Counted from the first letter of the stretch, positions 1-9,206 are shown. The stretch is DNA of 64,000 nucleotides from an uncultured Polaribacter sp. (GCF_947503875.1 NZ_CANNFH010000006.1:62001-126000), one strand, 5' to 3'. Notes: generated by a model not told the origin, from the sequence alone. A program made the numbers and translations.

Positions 1-531
1 GCTATGTACCATATAAAATTCAAATGGGTTAGAAAGTTTATCAGGATTGTCTTCCCAATCTCTGGCAGCTGCTAAAGCACCATATTTGTGTTTTCTATTG
101 CTTCTAAACTCTGGTTTTATTCTGTAATTACCATATAATCTGCGTTGTTTTAAAGTATATGTATCATCAGAATTACCACCTTGTATTACAAAGTTTTTAG
201 CCACTCTGTAGATTTCTGTAGTATCAAAATATTTTATTTTAGTTAAAAAAATAAAATTAGCTCTATGCACAGGCACATCATCGTACAAACGTATTTTAAT
301 ATTACCAAACCTTGTTTTTATAATAACCTTATTTTCTTTATTTGTCTTGCCATATGCTGTAAAAAAGGCTTCAACATTGCTTTCATTTAAACTGTCCCAA
401 CGTTTTTCTACTTTTTTTTCTAGATTTTTTTGAGGATTTGTTGCCTTATTGTTTTTAATGGTTTCTTCTCCTTTGCATTGAAAAAGAAATACGCTAAAAA
501 AGACAATTAAAAATTTTACAACTATTTTCAT
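1..531 (-). CDS. Cyclophilin-type peptidyl-prolyl isomerase, lipoprotein (3' end outside window)
   Basis: The minus strand is open for 177 codons from an ATG at 531 to the left edge, so the C-terminus is missing. The N-terminus is a hydrophobic signal ending in LFQCKG, which reads as a lipobox, so the protein is probably anchored in the envelope. After a charged spacer comes a cyclophilin fold: NIKIRLYDD, then the hallmark YRVAKNFVIQGG, then an early part of the active-site region. Cyclophilins catalyse cis-trans isomerisation of prolyl bonds; an exported copy would help fold envelope proteins. A TAnnTTTG promoter element lies 24 bases upstream, so the gene is divergent from idi. Family assignment is firm; the substrate is unknown. 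Confidence 0.88.
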   Translation of the reverse strand, partial: MKIVVKFLIVFFSVFLFQCKGEETIKNNKATNPQKNLEKKVEKRWDSLNESNVEAFFTAYGKTNKENKVIIKTRFGNIKIRLYDDVPVHRANFIFLTKIKYFDTTEIYRVAKNFVIQGGNSDDTYTLKQRRLYGNYRIKPEFRSNRKHKYGALAAARDWEDNPDKLSNPFEFYMVHS

Positions 532-554
532 GAAAAGATGATTTTTTGAGAAGT

Positions 555-562
555 CAAATATA
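555..562 (-). promoter_or_regulatory. TAnnTTTG -7 element before the cyclophilin gene
   Basis: The minus strand reads TATATTTG, matching the Bacteroidetes -7 consensus TAnnTTTG, 24 bases before the start codon at 531. No clear -33 TTG was seen at normal spacing. Confidence 0.5.
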
Positions 563-637
563 AATCATCAACATAAAATAAAACGGAAATTTGATTTGTT
601 TTAATTTTTTTTTATGATTTATTGCTACCTCATTTGC

Positions 638-645
638 TATTTTTG
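638..645 (+). promoter_or_regulatory. TAnnTTTG -7 element before idi
   Basis: TATTTTTG ends five bases before the idi ATG. If used, transcription would start at or next to the start codon and give an almost leaderless mRNA. No good -33 element was found. Confidence 0.4.
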
Positions 646-650
646 TTAAA

Positions 651-1181
651 ATGATAGAAAACGTAATTTTAGTAGATTCTAATGACCAAAAAATTGGTTT
701 AATGGAAAAGATAGAAGCACATGAAAAAGCTTTATTACACAGAGCATTTTCTGTTTTTATTTTTAATGATAAAGGAGAATTGATGTTACAACAAAGAGCG
801 GCCTCTAAATACCATTCGCCCTTGTTATGGACGAATACTTGCTGCTCTCATCAAAGAGATGGAGAAACCAATTTACAAGCAGGTAAAAGAAGATTGATGG
901 AGGAAATGGGTTTTACAGCAGAGTTAAAAGAGGTTTTTTCTTTTATTTACAAGGCGCCTTTTGATAATGGATTAACTGAGCACGAACTAGACCATGTTAT
1001 GGTTGGTTTTTATAATGATGCACCTATTGTAAATAGGGAAGAGGTAGAAGCTTATAAGTGGATGCCTTTGGAAGATGTTAAGAAAGATATTGAAGATAAA
1101 CCTGAGCTATATACAGCTTGGTTTAAAATTATTTTTGAAAAATCTTACGAGAAAATTGCGAATTACAACTTAATCAAATAA
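651..1181 (+). CDS. idi: Isopentenyl-diphosphate delta-isomerase, type I
   Basis: A 176-residue Nudix-fold enzyme that interconverts isopentenyl and dimethylallyl diphosphate, precursors of menaquinone, carotenoids and undecaprenol. The type I signature is visible: LLWTNTCCSH holds the active-site cysteine and a metal-binding histidine, followed by a Nudix-like RRLMEEMGF segment and ELDHVMVG with further metal ligands. Length is normal for the bacterial enzyme. The queD-like gene starts four bases after the stop, so the two are probably cotranscribed. Cytoplasmic. Confidence 0.95.
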   Translation: MIENVILVDSNDQKIGLMEKIEAHEKALLHRAFSVFIFNDKGELMLQQRAASKYHSPLLWTNTCCSHQRDGETNLQAGKRRLMEEMGFTAELKEVFSFIYKAPFDNGLTEHELDHVMVGFYNDAPIVNREEVEAYKWMPLEDVKKDIEDKPELYTAWFKIIFEKSYEKIANYNLIK

Positions 1182-1185
1182 AAAT

Positions 1186-1599
1186 ATGCCTAAAGTTACC
1201 GTTCATAGAAAAGCGCATTTTAATGCAGCACACAGATTGTACAGAAAGGATTGGAGTGATGAGAAAAACTTTGCGGTTTTTAATAAATGTAGCAATCCAA
1301 ACTTTCATGGCCATAATTATGAGATGATTGTTTCTTTAAAAGGAGAAATTGATCAAGAAACAGGTTATGTGTATGATTTAGGTATTTTAAAAAATCATAT
1401 AAAGTCTGAAATTGAAGAATGTTTTGACCATAAAAACTTAAATTTAGAGGTTGAAGAGTTTCAGGATTTAAACCCTACTGCAGAAAATATTTGTGTGGTT
1501 TCTTATCAAAAGTTAAGAAAATTATTACCTACGCATTTAGATTTAGAAATTACTTTGTACGAAACTCCTAGAAACTTTGTAAGTTATTCTGGAGAGTAA
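1186..1599 (+). CDS. queD: 6-pyruvoyl-tetrahydropterin synthase / 6-carboxytetrahydropterin synthase family
   Basis: A 137-residue T-fold enzyme. FNAAHRL supplies one zinc-binding histidine and FHGHNYEM the other two, with the catalytic cysteine in NKCSNPNFHGH, five residues before HGH. This Cys-Asn-Pro-Asn spacing resembles eukaryotic-type PTPS more than the short E. coli QueD loop. FDHKNLN and the closing ITLYETP strand also fit. The likely job is conversion of dihydroneopterin triphosphate to 6-carboxytetrahydropterin for queuosine; true PTPS activity cannot be excluded. It follows idi by four bases. Confidence 0.85.
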   Translation: MPKVTVHRKAHFNAAHRLYRKDWSDEKNFAVFNKCSNPNFHGHNYEMIVSLKGEIDQETGYVYDLGILKNHIKSEIEECFDHKNLNLEVEEFQDLNPTAENICVVSYQKLRKLLPTHLDLEITLYETPRNFVSYSGE

Positions 1600-1621
1600 T
1601 TTTAAAGATTACAACACAATT

Positions 1622-1660
1622 AAAAAAGCCTCGTTTACAACTTGTAAACGAGGCTTTTTT
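1622..1660. terminator. Bidirectional intrinsic terminator
   Basis: AAAAAAGCCTCGTTTACAA pairs with TTGTAAACGAGGCTTTTTT around a one-base loop. Runs of A and T on the two sides let it end both the idi-queD transcript and the convergent M1 peptidase gene. Confidence 0.9.
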
Positions 1661-1678
1661 AATCTAGAAAAACAAACT

Positions 1679-3871
1679 TTAGTTTTTCTGTTTATTTTTA
1701 AATTCATCAAACTTATCGCCTTCTTTTTTAGGCCAAGTATTGTTAGAAGTATCTACATCTGCAGTTTCAAAATCTGGATCTACCACGATACTTTTAATTT
1801 CTTTGGTTGATGCAAAAACTCTTGTTGCAGCGTTGTCATTCTTCATCCAAATTTGAGCAGGAAAAGTTTCTCTTTTTGTAGTACCATCTGCATAAGTTAA
1901 TTCTACAATTAATGGCATAATTAAACCTCCTGGCTTTTCAAATTCTACAGCATATAAATAAGCAGGTACTTCAGCACCATCAGCATATTTGTCTAAAGCT
2001 TTTGCGTTAGCATCTTCTTTTTTATCAGTAATGTAAACTAAGTCACCTAAACTATCAAAATATTGCTTGTATTGCTCTTTTAATTTGGTAACACGCTCAC
2101 TTGGTTTGTCTGTTAAGTAAAGTGGTTTTACTTCTTTAATACCAATATCTGTTACATCTGTAGTATAAAACCAACCTCTAAAAAACCAGTCTAAATCCAT
2201 AGCAGAAGCGTCTTGCATAGATCTAAAGAAATCTTCTGGAGTTGGGTGTTTAAACATCCATCTTTGTGAGTATGTTCTAAAAGCATGGTCAAACAATTCT
2301 GGTCCCATAATTGTTTTTCTTAAAATATATAAACCAGCAGCTGGTTTTGTGTAAGCATTTGGTCCAAATTGTTTTACATAATCTCCTTGAGACATAATAG
2401 GAGAGATGTTAGATTGATCTCCACCCATGTATCTTGTAATTCCTTTTGCAGGGTTAGAGGCAAACAATTCTGCATCATAAACATCAGAAGCTAAAATTTC
2501 TACAAAAGAATTTAATCCTTCATCCATCCAAGTCCATTGTCTTTCATCAGAATTTACAATCATTGGGAAAAAATTATGTCCAACCTCATGTATAATTACA
2601 CCAATCATTCCTTTTTTAGTTCTATTAGAATATGTTCCATCAGGATTTGGTCTTCCAAAATTAAAACAAATCATTGGGTACTCCATACCTTGTCTTTCTG
2701 AGTGTACAGAAACTGCTTTTGGGTAAGGATAATCAAAAGTTAATTTAGAGTATTCTTCTAACGTAGTAGCTACTGCTCTTGTAGAATGCTCTTCCCATAG
2801 AGGATTACCTTCTTTTGGGTATAAAGAAGTAGCCATAATAGTTTTGCCGTTTATGTTAACAGCCATAGCATCCCAAATATATTTTCTAGAAGAAGCAAAA
2901 GCGAAGTCTCTTACTTTTTCTGCTTTAAACTTCCAAGTTTTGGTTGCTGTTGCTCTTCCTTTTTCATTTTGTTCTGCCTCTTCTTGAGAAACAATAAGTA
3001 CAGGATTGTCAAAAGACTTTCTTGCTTTTTCAAAACGCTTGCGTTGTGTTTTTGTTAACACCTCTTTTTCGTTTTGTAATGCTCCTGTTGCTTCTACAAT
3101 ATGATCTGCAGGCACTGTTAAGCTTACTTCATAATCTCCAAATTCTAAAGCAAATTCAGAGCGTCCCCAAAATTGCATATTTTGCCATCCTTCTACATTA
3201 TTATATACAGCTAATCTTGGAAAAAATTGAGCGATAGTATAATTATTGTTTCCGTCTTTAAAAGTTTCTAGTCCAGAACGTCCGCCATCTTTGTTTATGT
3301 CGTTTATTTTATAGTTCCACTGAATGCTAAATTCAAACGTTTTACCTGGTGCTAAAGGTTCTGGTAAATTAATACGCATCATGGTTCTGTTAATTGTGTG
3401 TGATAAAGGTTTACCGCCACTTTCTACTTTTGTAATGTTGTAACCAAAACCTTTCTTTTTACCCATGTAAGAACTCATAAAATTATCTGGTGTAACAAAA
3501 GGACGCGCAGAATTTGAGCTAGCCAAAGGTGTTTGAGAATCGTCTGCTCTCATGTTTTGGTCTAATTGTACCCATAAATATTCTAAATGATCTTTAGAGT
3601 TATTGTGATACGTAATGTCTTCATCTCCATAAATTTTATTATTGGCTTCGTCTAAACGAATATCCATAATATAATCTACTTTTTGTTGTGTGTATTGGTG
3701 TCCTGGGGCACCAGCTGCATTGTGCTGATCGTTTGGTGTAGCCAAAAGATCTTTCATTTGTCTAAACTTATTTTGATCTGTATGACCTTGTTGGGTTCCC
3801 TTTTTTTCTTGAGCAATGGTTGCAAAAGAGATAAAAAAAAGAGAAAATACGAGTAAAGAGAGTTTTTTCAT
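1679..3871 (-). CDS. Secreted M1-family zinc metallopeptidase, copy 1
   Basis: A 730-residue protein with a signal peptide ending near TIAQ. It has the M1 aminopeptidase layout: an N-terminal beta domain, a GMEYP segment in the position of the family's GAMEN exopeptidase motif, HEVGHNFFP (HExxH) at about residue 428, and DEGLNSF supplying the third zinc-binding glutamate 19 residues after the second histidine. The C-terminus ends in a charged tail with no type IX sorting domain. It would cleave N-terminal residues from peptides in the periplasm or at the surface. The 710-residue gene upstream is a close paralogue, so this is a tandem duplication; a terminator between them suggests separate transcripts. 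Confidence 0.9.
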   Translation of the reverse strand: MKKLSLLVFSLFFISFATIAQEKKGTQQGHTDQNKFRQMKDLLATPNDQHNAAGAPGHQYTQQKVDYIMDIRLDEANNKIYGDEDITYHNNSKDHLEYLWVQLDQNMRADDSQTPLASSNSARPFVTPDNFMSSYMGKKKGFGYNITKVESGGKPLSHTINRTMMRINLPEPLAPGKTFEFSIQWNYKINDINKDGGRSGLETFKDGNNNYTIAQFFPRLAVYNNVEGWQNMQFWGRSEFALEFGDYEVSLTVPADHIVEATGALQNEKEVLTKTQRKRFEKARKSFDNPVLIVSQEEAEQNEKGRATATKTWKFKAEKVRDFAFASSRKYIWDAMAVNINGKTIMATSLYPKEGNPLWEEHSTRAVATTLEEYSKLTFDYPYPKAVSVHSERQGMEYPMICFNFGRPNPDGTYSNRTKKGMIGVIIHEVGHNFFPMIVNSDERQWTWMDEGLNSFVEILASDVYDAELFASNPAKGITRYMGGDQSNISPIMSQGDYVKQFGPNAYTKPAAGLYILRKTIMGPELFDHAFRTYSQRWMFKHPTPEDFFRSMQDASAMDLDWFFRGWFYTTDVTDIGIKEVKPLYLTDKPSERVTKLKEQYKQYFDSLGDLVYITDKKEDANAKALDKYADGAEVPAYLYAVEFEKPGGLIMPLIVELTYADGTTKRETFPAQIWMKNDNAATRVFASTKEIKSIVVDPDFETADVDTSNNTWPKKEGDKFDEFKNKQKN

Positions 3872-3965
3872 AAACTAAAGTTGATTTTAAAAATAATTGG
3901 CAAATTAAGAATATCTTGGGAATAAAGTAAAAATGTGTATCTTTTTAACAAATCTTTATTAGAAC

Positions 3966-4002
3966 AAAAAACGATGTAGAATCATATCTACATCGTTTTT
4001 TT
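3966..4002 (-). terminator. Intrinsic terminator of the upstream M1 gene
   Basis: AAAAACGATGTAGA pairs with TCTACATCGTTTTT around a six-base loop, with A/T runs on both sides. It lies just after the stop of the 4051-6183 gene on the minus strand and separates the two M1 paralogues. Confidence 0.85.
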
Positions 4003-4050
4003 ATTTTGTTGAAAGTTCTCGTTTTTAAAAACTATAAATCTAACTTTGTT

Positions 4051-6183
4051 TTAGTTTTTATTTTTTGCCTTAAACTTGCTAAATTGATCTCCCATTTGTC
4101 TTGGGTAACTGTTGTTAGACGTATCTACATCTGCAGTTTCTAAATCTGGATCTACTACAATTTTAGTAATTTGCTTATCAGAATGAACAGCTTTAGTTAC
4201 TTGAGCATCTGTATATCTCCAAATTTCTGCAGGATACATTTTTTTCTCTGTTGTACCATCTTCATAAGTAAACTCTACAATAATTGGCATTACCAAACCT
4301 CCTGGTTTATTGTAAGTAATTTCATAGAAATACTTTGGTTGCGCGTTGTTAGGTTTGTTAATTTTTAGGCCATCACTAGTGTCTTCAATAAAATCTACAC
4401 TACTGTTTCCTGCATCTTTTGCATAAAATTTTCTTACGCTTTTTATACCGATATCTGTAACATCTGTGGTGTAAAACCAACCTCTAAAAAACCAATCTAA
4501 GTCTACACCAGAGGCATCTTCCATAGTTCTAAAAAAGTCTGCAGGTGTTGGGTGTTTAAACATCCACCTTTGTGAGTAGGTTTTAAATGCATGGTCAAAT
4601 AACTCTTTACCCATAATGGTTTCTCTTAACATCCATAAACCAGTTGCTGGTTTACCATAGGCGTTGTTACCAAAGCTGTAAACGTTATCTCCTTTAGACA
4701 TAATTGGTGCAATTCTAGATTGATCTCCAGCCATATAACGTACTATGTTTTTAGGATATCCTCTCACAATAGGAAAGTTAGGATCATAATCTAATTCTGC
4801 TAGCATTTCCATAAAAGAGTTTAAGCCTTCATCCATCCAAGTCCATTGTCTTTCGTCTGAATTTACAATCATCGGAAAAAAGTTATGTCCAACTTCATGT
4901 ATGGTTACTTTTATCATTCTGTACTTTACTCTGTCAGAATATCCGCCATCTGGTAAATCTGGTCTTCCTGGATTAAAACAAATTTGTGGATATTCCATAC
5001 CCATTTGTCCATCTACAGAAATTGCTTTGTGATAAGGATAATCAAACGTGTATCTAGAATATGTTTTTAATGTTTGTGCTGCAGCTCTTGTAGAGTGGTC
5101 TCCATATAAAGGATTTGCTTCTTTAGAGTATAAAGATTCTGCCATTACAGTTCTACCATTAATATCTACAGCCATAGCATCGTAAATAAATTTTCGAGAA
5201 GAAGCAAAGGCATAATCTCTCACATTTTCTGCTACAAATTTCCAAGTTTTTGTTTTCTTAGATTTTGTTTTTTCAATTGCTGTAGCTTCTTTTTGAGTTC
5301 TTATAATTACAGGATCGTTAAAAGATTTTCTTGCTTTTTTTATTCTATTTAATTCTTTCTTAGAAAAAACTTCTTTTGGGTTTTGTAAAACTCCTGTTGC
5401 ACCTAACATGTGATCTTCTGGAGTAGTAATATTCACTGTAAAATCTCCAAATTCTAAAGCAAATTCACTTCTTCCCCAAAATTGGTCGTTTTGCCAACCT
5501 TCTACATTATCATACACACACATTCTTGGGTAAAATTGTGCAATTACATAATTGTTATTTCCGTTTTCTTTAAAATGTTCGTAACCAGATCTACCACCTT
5601 GTGTTCTGTGGTTGTTGATGTTGTACCACCACTTTATTTTAAATTTAAACTTCTCTCCAGATGCCAATGGTTTTGCTAAATTAATACGCATCATGGTTTG
5701 GTTTATAGTGTGCGATAAATTGCTACCATCTATATTGGTTACACTTTCTATTTTAAAACCACCATCAAAAGCATCTTCTATATATGCAGTGTTAAATCTT
5801 GTTTTTGAGGTTTTGCTAGGTATGGTACTTGGCTGAATATCTGGCGTTTTAGAATCTGCAGCACGCATATTTTGGTCTAATTGCACCCATAAATATGCTA
5901 AAGTATCGTCTGAATTGTTGTGGTAGGTTATGGTTTCATTACCATAAATTCTAGTATTTTCATCGTCTAAAACGATGTCCATGTTATAGTCTACCTTTTG
6001 TTGTGTATACTTTATACCAGGTGCACCAGAGGCAGTTCTTTGTAAATTTGGTGTAGGTAAAACATCTTTCATTTGGCGAAATTTGTTTTTATTTACATGC
6101 CCTTGTTTTGTTTTTGATTCTTGTGCCATAAATGCACTAGAAACAAATAATAGTGAAAAGAGTAGTAGTCCTAGTTTTTTCAT
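4051..6183 (-). CDS. Secreted M1-family zinc metallopeptidase, copy 2
   Basis: A 710-residue paralogue of the gene downstream. Shared landmarks are a signal peptide (ending near FMAQ), the YTQQKVDY and YHNNS segments, GRSEFALEFGD, GMEYPQICF, HEVGHNFFPMIVNSDERQW with the HExxH zinc site, DEGLNSF and the DWFFRGWFYTTDVTDIG region. The middle and C-terminal linkers differ most (for example after FYAKDAG). Both copies keep every zinc ligand, so neither looks like a pseudogene. It follows the DUF6702 gene by 25 bases and may close an operon of exported proteins that starts at 9206. Confidence 0.9.
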   Translation of the reverse strand: MKKLGLLLFSLLFVSSAFMAQESKTKQGHVNKNKFRQMKDVLPTPNLQRTASGAPGIKYTQQKVDYNMDIVLDDENTRIYGNETITYHNNSDDTLAYLWVQLDQNMRAADSKTPDIQPSTIPSKTSKTRFNTAYIEDAFDGGFKIESVTNIDGSNLSHTINQTMMRINLAKPLASGEKFKFKIKWWYNINNHRTQGGRSGYEHFKENGNNNYVIAQFYPRMCVYDNVEGWQNDQFWGRSEFALEFGDFTVNITTPEDHMLGATGVLQNPKEVFSKKELNRIKKARKSFNDPVIIRTQKEATAIEKTKSKKTKTWKFVAENVRDYAFASSRKFIYDAMAVDINGRTVMAESLYSKEANPLYGDHSTRAAAQTLKTYSRYTFDYPYHKAISVDGQMGMEYPQICFNPGRPDLPDGGYSDRVKYRMIKVTIHEVGHNFFPMIVNSDERQWTWMDEGLNSFMEMLAELDYDPNFPIVRGYPKNIVRYMAGDQSRIAPIMSKGDNVYSFGNNAYGKPATGLWMLRETIMGKELFDHAFKTYSQRWMFKHPTPADFFRTMEDASGVDLDWFFRGWFYTTDVTDIGIKSVRKFYAKDAGNSSVDFIEDTSDGLKINKPNNAQPKYFYEITYNKPGGLVMPIIVEFTYEDGTTEKKMYPAEIWRYTDAQVTKAVHSDKQITKIVVDPDLETADVDTSNNSYPRQMGDQFSKFKAKNKN

Positions 6184-6208
6184 AATTGTGTATTTGAATA
6201 GATTAATA

Positions 6209-6712
6209 TTAATTGGTATAGATTAGTTTTTCTTCTTGATTTTTTGCAGTAAGTAATACGCTTTTATTTGTATTACCCACTTTAGATTTTATTAAATTTT
6301 GCTGTTCAGGAAAATTTTTAAGTAATAATTTACTTTCTACTATTATAGATTGTACATCTGGTATTTCTTCTATTTCTAAATAAAAATAAACCAAATCTCC
6401 TTCATACTCCTTGCCAATATACTTAAATTGTTTTGTTACCTCATTTATTTTAAAAGCAAGTGCATTTTTTAGATATTTTTCAAAATAAAAATCATTATTA
6501 GCCAATTCTTTTTTGGTGGTTAATTGCAAGTTTATGTCGAATTCTTTGTTTACTTCAAGCTCAATATCATCCATAAAAACGCTTGTAATTATTTGCACAG
6601 ATTTTGCACTTTCTTTAAATTTTATTTGGGTAAGACTTAAGTAATATTTGTGCGTAGAGAAGGAGAGTAGTGGAATAATAAGTACTAGTAAAAAGTGTTT
6701 TTTTAATTTCAT
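6209..6712 (-). CDS. Exported DUF6702-family protein
   Basis: A 167-residue protein with an N-terminal hydrophobic signal and then HKYYLSLTQIKF, SVQIITSVFMDDIE, FIGKEYEGD-like and LLLKNFPEQQN segments. These match, from memory, the DUF6702 family common in Flavobacteriia and often found next to M1 peptidase genes as here. No catalytic motif is seen and the function is unknown. Spacing is 25 bases to the M1 gene and 32 bases from the gene upstream, consistent with cotranscription. Confidence 0.75.
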   Translation of the reverse strand: MKLKKHFLLVLIIPLLSFSTHKYYLSLTQIKFKESAKSVQIITSVFMDDIELEVNKEFDINLQLTTKKELANNDFYFEKYLKNALAFKINEVTKQFKYIGKEYEGDLVYFYLEIEEIPDVQSIIVESKLLLKNFPEQQNLIKSKVGNTNKSVLLTAKNQEEKLIYTN

Positions 6713-6744
6713 AAGTGGTTGAAAACAATTATTGCGCCAAATTA

Positions 6745-7548
6745 CTATTCTTTATTTATAATCTCTAAATAACTTTTGCTTTCTTGCTGAAAAACTTTAA
6801 TGATATCTAAAATTTTATTGTCTTTATGCATCTGTTCTATGCCTAAAGGATTGCAATAATCTAAAAAATGAAAATATCTTTCTATAGGGATTTTTAAATT
6901 TTCGAAAAAGAATTTTTCTCCTAATTCTGACATGATTTTATAAGGAAACTCCTTTTTTCTTTGTAGCTTTTTTCTAAGTGCCCAAAGTCTTTCAGAATAC
7001 CCAAAAGGCACTACAACTGCAGCACCAGCACCTGCAAATTGTGCTGTAGGATCTACATTATTCATAGGAGGTTTGGCCAAATCCATTTCATCTATTGGAC
7101 CAACAACGTTTTTATCAATTTTAGAAAAGTCCATTCTCACCCTTAAAAGGGAATCTCTTTTATCTACGGGTGCTTCTTTAGCGTCTATACCTAATCTGCC
7201 AGATAAATCGTGTCTTTTTATTTCAAAAGTATCTAAAACAATTGTTTTGTATTTTATTTTTACTTCAATATTTTTCTTCTTGATATTTCTTTTCTTCACA
7301 ACAACAAATGTGGTAAAGTGTTGCACAGAAGAAATTCTAAGCGAATCTCCTTCTTTAACAAACATGATAAAGCTACCATTATCGGAAGAAAAAGTACCTT
7401 GATTGGTTTTTAGATTGATAATATTAGCATTTTTTACGGTACTTAAAGAATCTGTTACTTTTCCATTAATAAGTGCTCGCCTTTGTTGTGAGAAGGTTGT
7501 GTAACAAGTGAAAATTAAAAAAAAGAGATAAAGTAGCTTTTTTAGCAT
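6745..7548 (-). CDS. Secreted carboxypeptidase-regulatory-like domain protein, paralogue A
   Basis: I place the start at the ATG at 7548 (MLKKLLYLFF), because the open frame back to 7578 adds ten residues before an otherwise normal signal peptide. After the signal comes a CarboxypepD_reg-like beta-sandwich: INGKVTD, NQGTFSSDNGSFIM, DSLRISSVQ, then LDTFEIKRHDLSGRLGID. The C-terminal half is helical and ends with FFFENLKIPIERYFHFLDYC. That fold normally forms the N-terminal part of TonB-dependent receptors, but here there is no plug or barrel. Function unknown. The two upstream genes share the same architecture. Confidence 0.7.
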   Translation of the reverse strand: MLKKLLYLFFLIFTCYTTFSQQRRALINGKVTDSLSTVKNANIINLKTNQGTFSSDNGSFIMFVKEGDSLRISSVQHFTTFVVVKKRNIKKKNIEVKIKYKTIVLDTFEIKRHDLSGRLGIDAKEAPVDKRDSLLRVRMDFSKIDKNVVGPIDEMDLAKPPMNNVDPTAQFAGAGAAVVVPFGYSERLWALRKKLQRKKEFPYKIMSELGEKFFFENLKIPIERYFHFLDYCNPLGIEQMHKDNKILDIIKVFQQESKSYLEIINKE

Positions 7549-7630
7549 ATATTCAATTATATATGGCACAAAGTACATAAAAACTGCTTTTATAAAATAT
7601 TATGTACTTTAAAATTCTGTTAAATAGCCA

Positions 7631-8428
7631 TTACTCTTGTTTTATAATGGCTAAATATGTTTTACTTTCTGTTTTTAAAATAGTTATAACAGCTCCTAAT
7701 TTTTTTTCCATATAAAGATGAAACAAATTTTTAAACGTACAATATTCTATAAAATGATAATATTTATCTTTCGGAATTTTAAGTTCAGTAAAAAAGAAAT
7801 ACGATCCTAGTTCACTTAATAATTTATCGGGTATTTTTTGGTATTCTCGCAATTGTTGTGCGAATTCTCTTTTTTTATTACTTGTTAAGCTTGTAGCAAA
7901 CCCAACGCCTCCAAACCCGTAGCTTGGTAAATTTACTTTTGTAGCTTTTATTAGGTGCGTTTCATCTGCACCAATACCCATATTTGCAATTTTAAAAGGA
8001 TCTAAACCTAACAAGCCATCCATTAAACTTTTTACGGCTTTTTCTTTATAGGTAAGTTTCATTGCTTTAATGTCAACTTCCATAAAACCGGTTAAATTAG
8101 TGTTTTTAACTACAACTTCATCTAAAAGTATTGTTGCTTTACTTAAAAAAAATATATTTTGTTTTTCTCTAAAATGAAAAGGTTTTACTACAATTGTTCT
8201 AGTTGTAAAACCTATGGCACTAATTTGTAAACTGTCTTTAATTTTTGCGGGAATTGTAAATAAACCTTTGGCATTGGTATAAGTTCCTTTATTATTTTGA
8301 AGATTAACAATATGTACATTTTTAAGAACATGGGTAGAGTCTATAATTGTTCCTTTAAAAATATTTTTACTTTGTGCAAAGCAAGAAATATTGATAATTA
8401 AAACGAAGAAAATTATTTTTTGAAACAT
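7631..8428 (-). CDS. Secreted carboxypeptidase-regulatory-like domain protein, paralogue B
   Basis: A 265-residue protein with a signal peptide (ending near CFAQ), then GTIIDSTHVLKNVHIVNLQ, GTYTNAKGLFTIP, DSLQISAIGF and VVKPFHFREKQNI, which form the regulatory-like beta domain. LDEVVVKNTNLTGFMEVDIK follows, then a helical C-terminus with FFFTELKIPKDKYYHFIEYC. It is closest to paralogue C, sharing the KPxHFREK block. The gene starts seven bases after the paralogue C stop, so the two are almost certainly cotranscribed. No enzymatic motif is visible; function unknown. Confidence 0.7.
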   Translation of the reverse strand: MFQKIIFFVLIINISCFAQSKNIFKGTIIDSTHVLKNVHIVNLQNNKGTYTNAKGLFTIPAKIKDSLQISAIGFTTRTIVVKPFHFREKQNIFFLSKATILLDEVVVKNTNLTGFMEVDIKAMKLTYKEKAVKSLMDGLLGLDPFKIANMGIGADETHLIKATKVNLPSYGFGGVGFATSLTSNKKREFAQQLREYQKIPDKLLSELGSYFFFTELKIPKDKYYHFIEYCTFKNLFHLYMEKKLGAVITILKTESKTYLAIIKQE

Positions 8429-8435
8429 AAAACGT

Positions 8436-9206
8436 TTACTTATAATTGTTTGCGATGTAATTTTTAGATTTTTTTTCTAAAAATTTAATCAATTCAAACT
8501 CGTTACCTAATAAGTTTCTGCTGTAAAGACTGTCTTGCACACAGTAATTTAAAAATTTATAGGAGTCTTCTTCTTTAATTTTAAAGTTTGGTAATAGTAA
8601 ATGCTGATATTTTTGAAATAGTTTATCCGTATCTTGAATCTCTTCAATTAGTGCTTTTCTCTTAATCAATTTTTTTAATCTGCCAGAGAATGTATTAATA
8701 ATACCGTCTAAAGAAATACCTCCAGCACTTGAAGTTGCTGTAAATATTTCTCTATCTTGCTTTTCCATTTTTTTCTTGTAACCACCAAGTTGCAAGAGTT
8801 TAATAAAAGTAAGTTCTTCTATATCTGGTGCGGGCACTTCTTTTAAATCTAAATCTAGATTACCTAAAAGATTATGTTTTTTTACAGTAACTTCATCTAA
8901 ATTATACCTTTCTGTTGCTAAAACTATTATATTTAGCTTTTCTCTAAAATGATATGGTTTTACCTTTATTTTTTGGGTTTTGTAGCCTATTGCAGAAATT
9001 TGTAAACTATCATTTTCTGTTGCAATAATTTCAAAAAGTCCGTTTTTATTAGAAAAAGTTCCTTTGTTATTTTTTAGATTAATAACATGTACATTTATAA
9101 CAACGTCTATGGAATCTACAATTTTACCGTAGAATATTTTTTCTTTTTTTTGAGCAACACAAAAAGTAGTTATTGCCAAAAATAAGGGAAATAATTTTAG
9201 TTTCAT
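8436..9206 (-). CDS. Secreted carboxypeptidase-regulatory-like domain protein, paralogue C
   Basis: Start placed at the ATG at 9206 (MKLKLFPLFLAITTFCVAQ), which begins a clean signal peptide; the frame extends six codons further to 9224. The mature protein has GKIVDSIDVVINVHVINLK, GTFSNKNGLFEI, DSLQISAIGYKT, VKPYHFREKLNI and LDEVTVKKHNLLGNLDLD, matching paralogue B block by block. The C-terminal region is the most diverged: the paralogous FFF..LKIP block reads LLLPNFKIKEEDSYKFLNYC. First gene of the likely 9206-4051 unit. Function unknown. Confidence 0.7.
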   Translation of the reverse strand: MKLKLFPLFLAITTFCVAQKKEKIFYGKIVDSIDVVINVHVINLKNNKGTFSNKNGLFEIIATENDSLQISAIGYKTQKIKVKPYHFREKLNIIVLATERYNLDEVTVKKHNLLGNLDLDLKEVPAPDIEELTFIKLLQLGGYKKKMEKQDREIFTATSSAGGISLDGIINTFSGRLKKLIKRKALIEEIQDTDKLFQKYQHLLLPNFKIKEEDSYKFLNYCVQDSLYSRNLLGNEFELIKFLEKKSKNYIANNYK

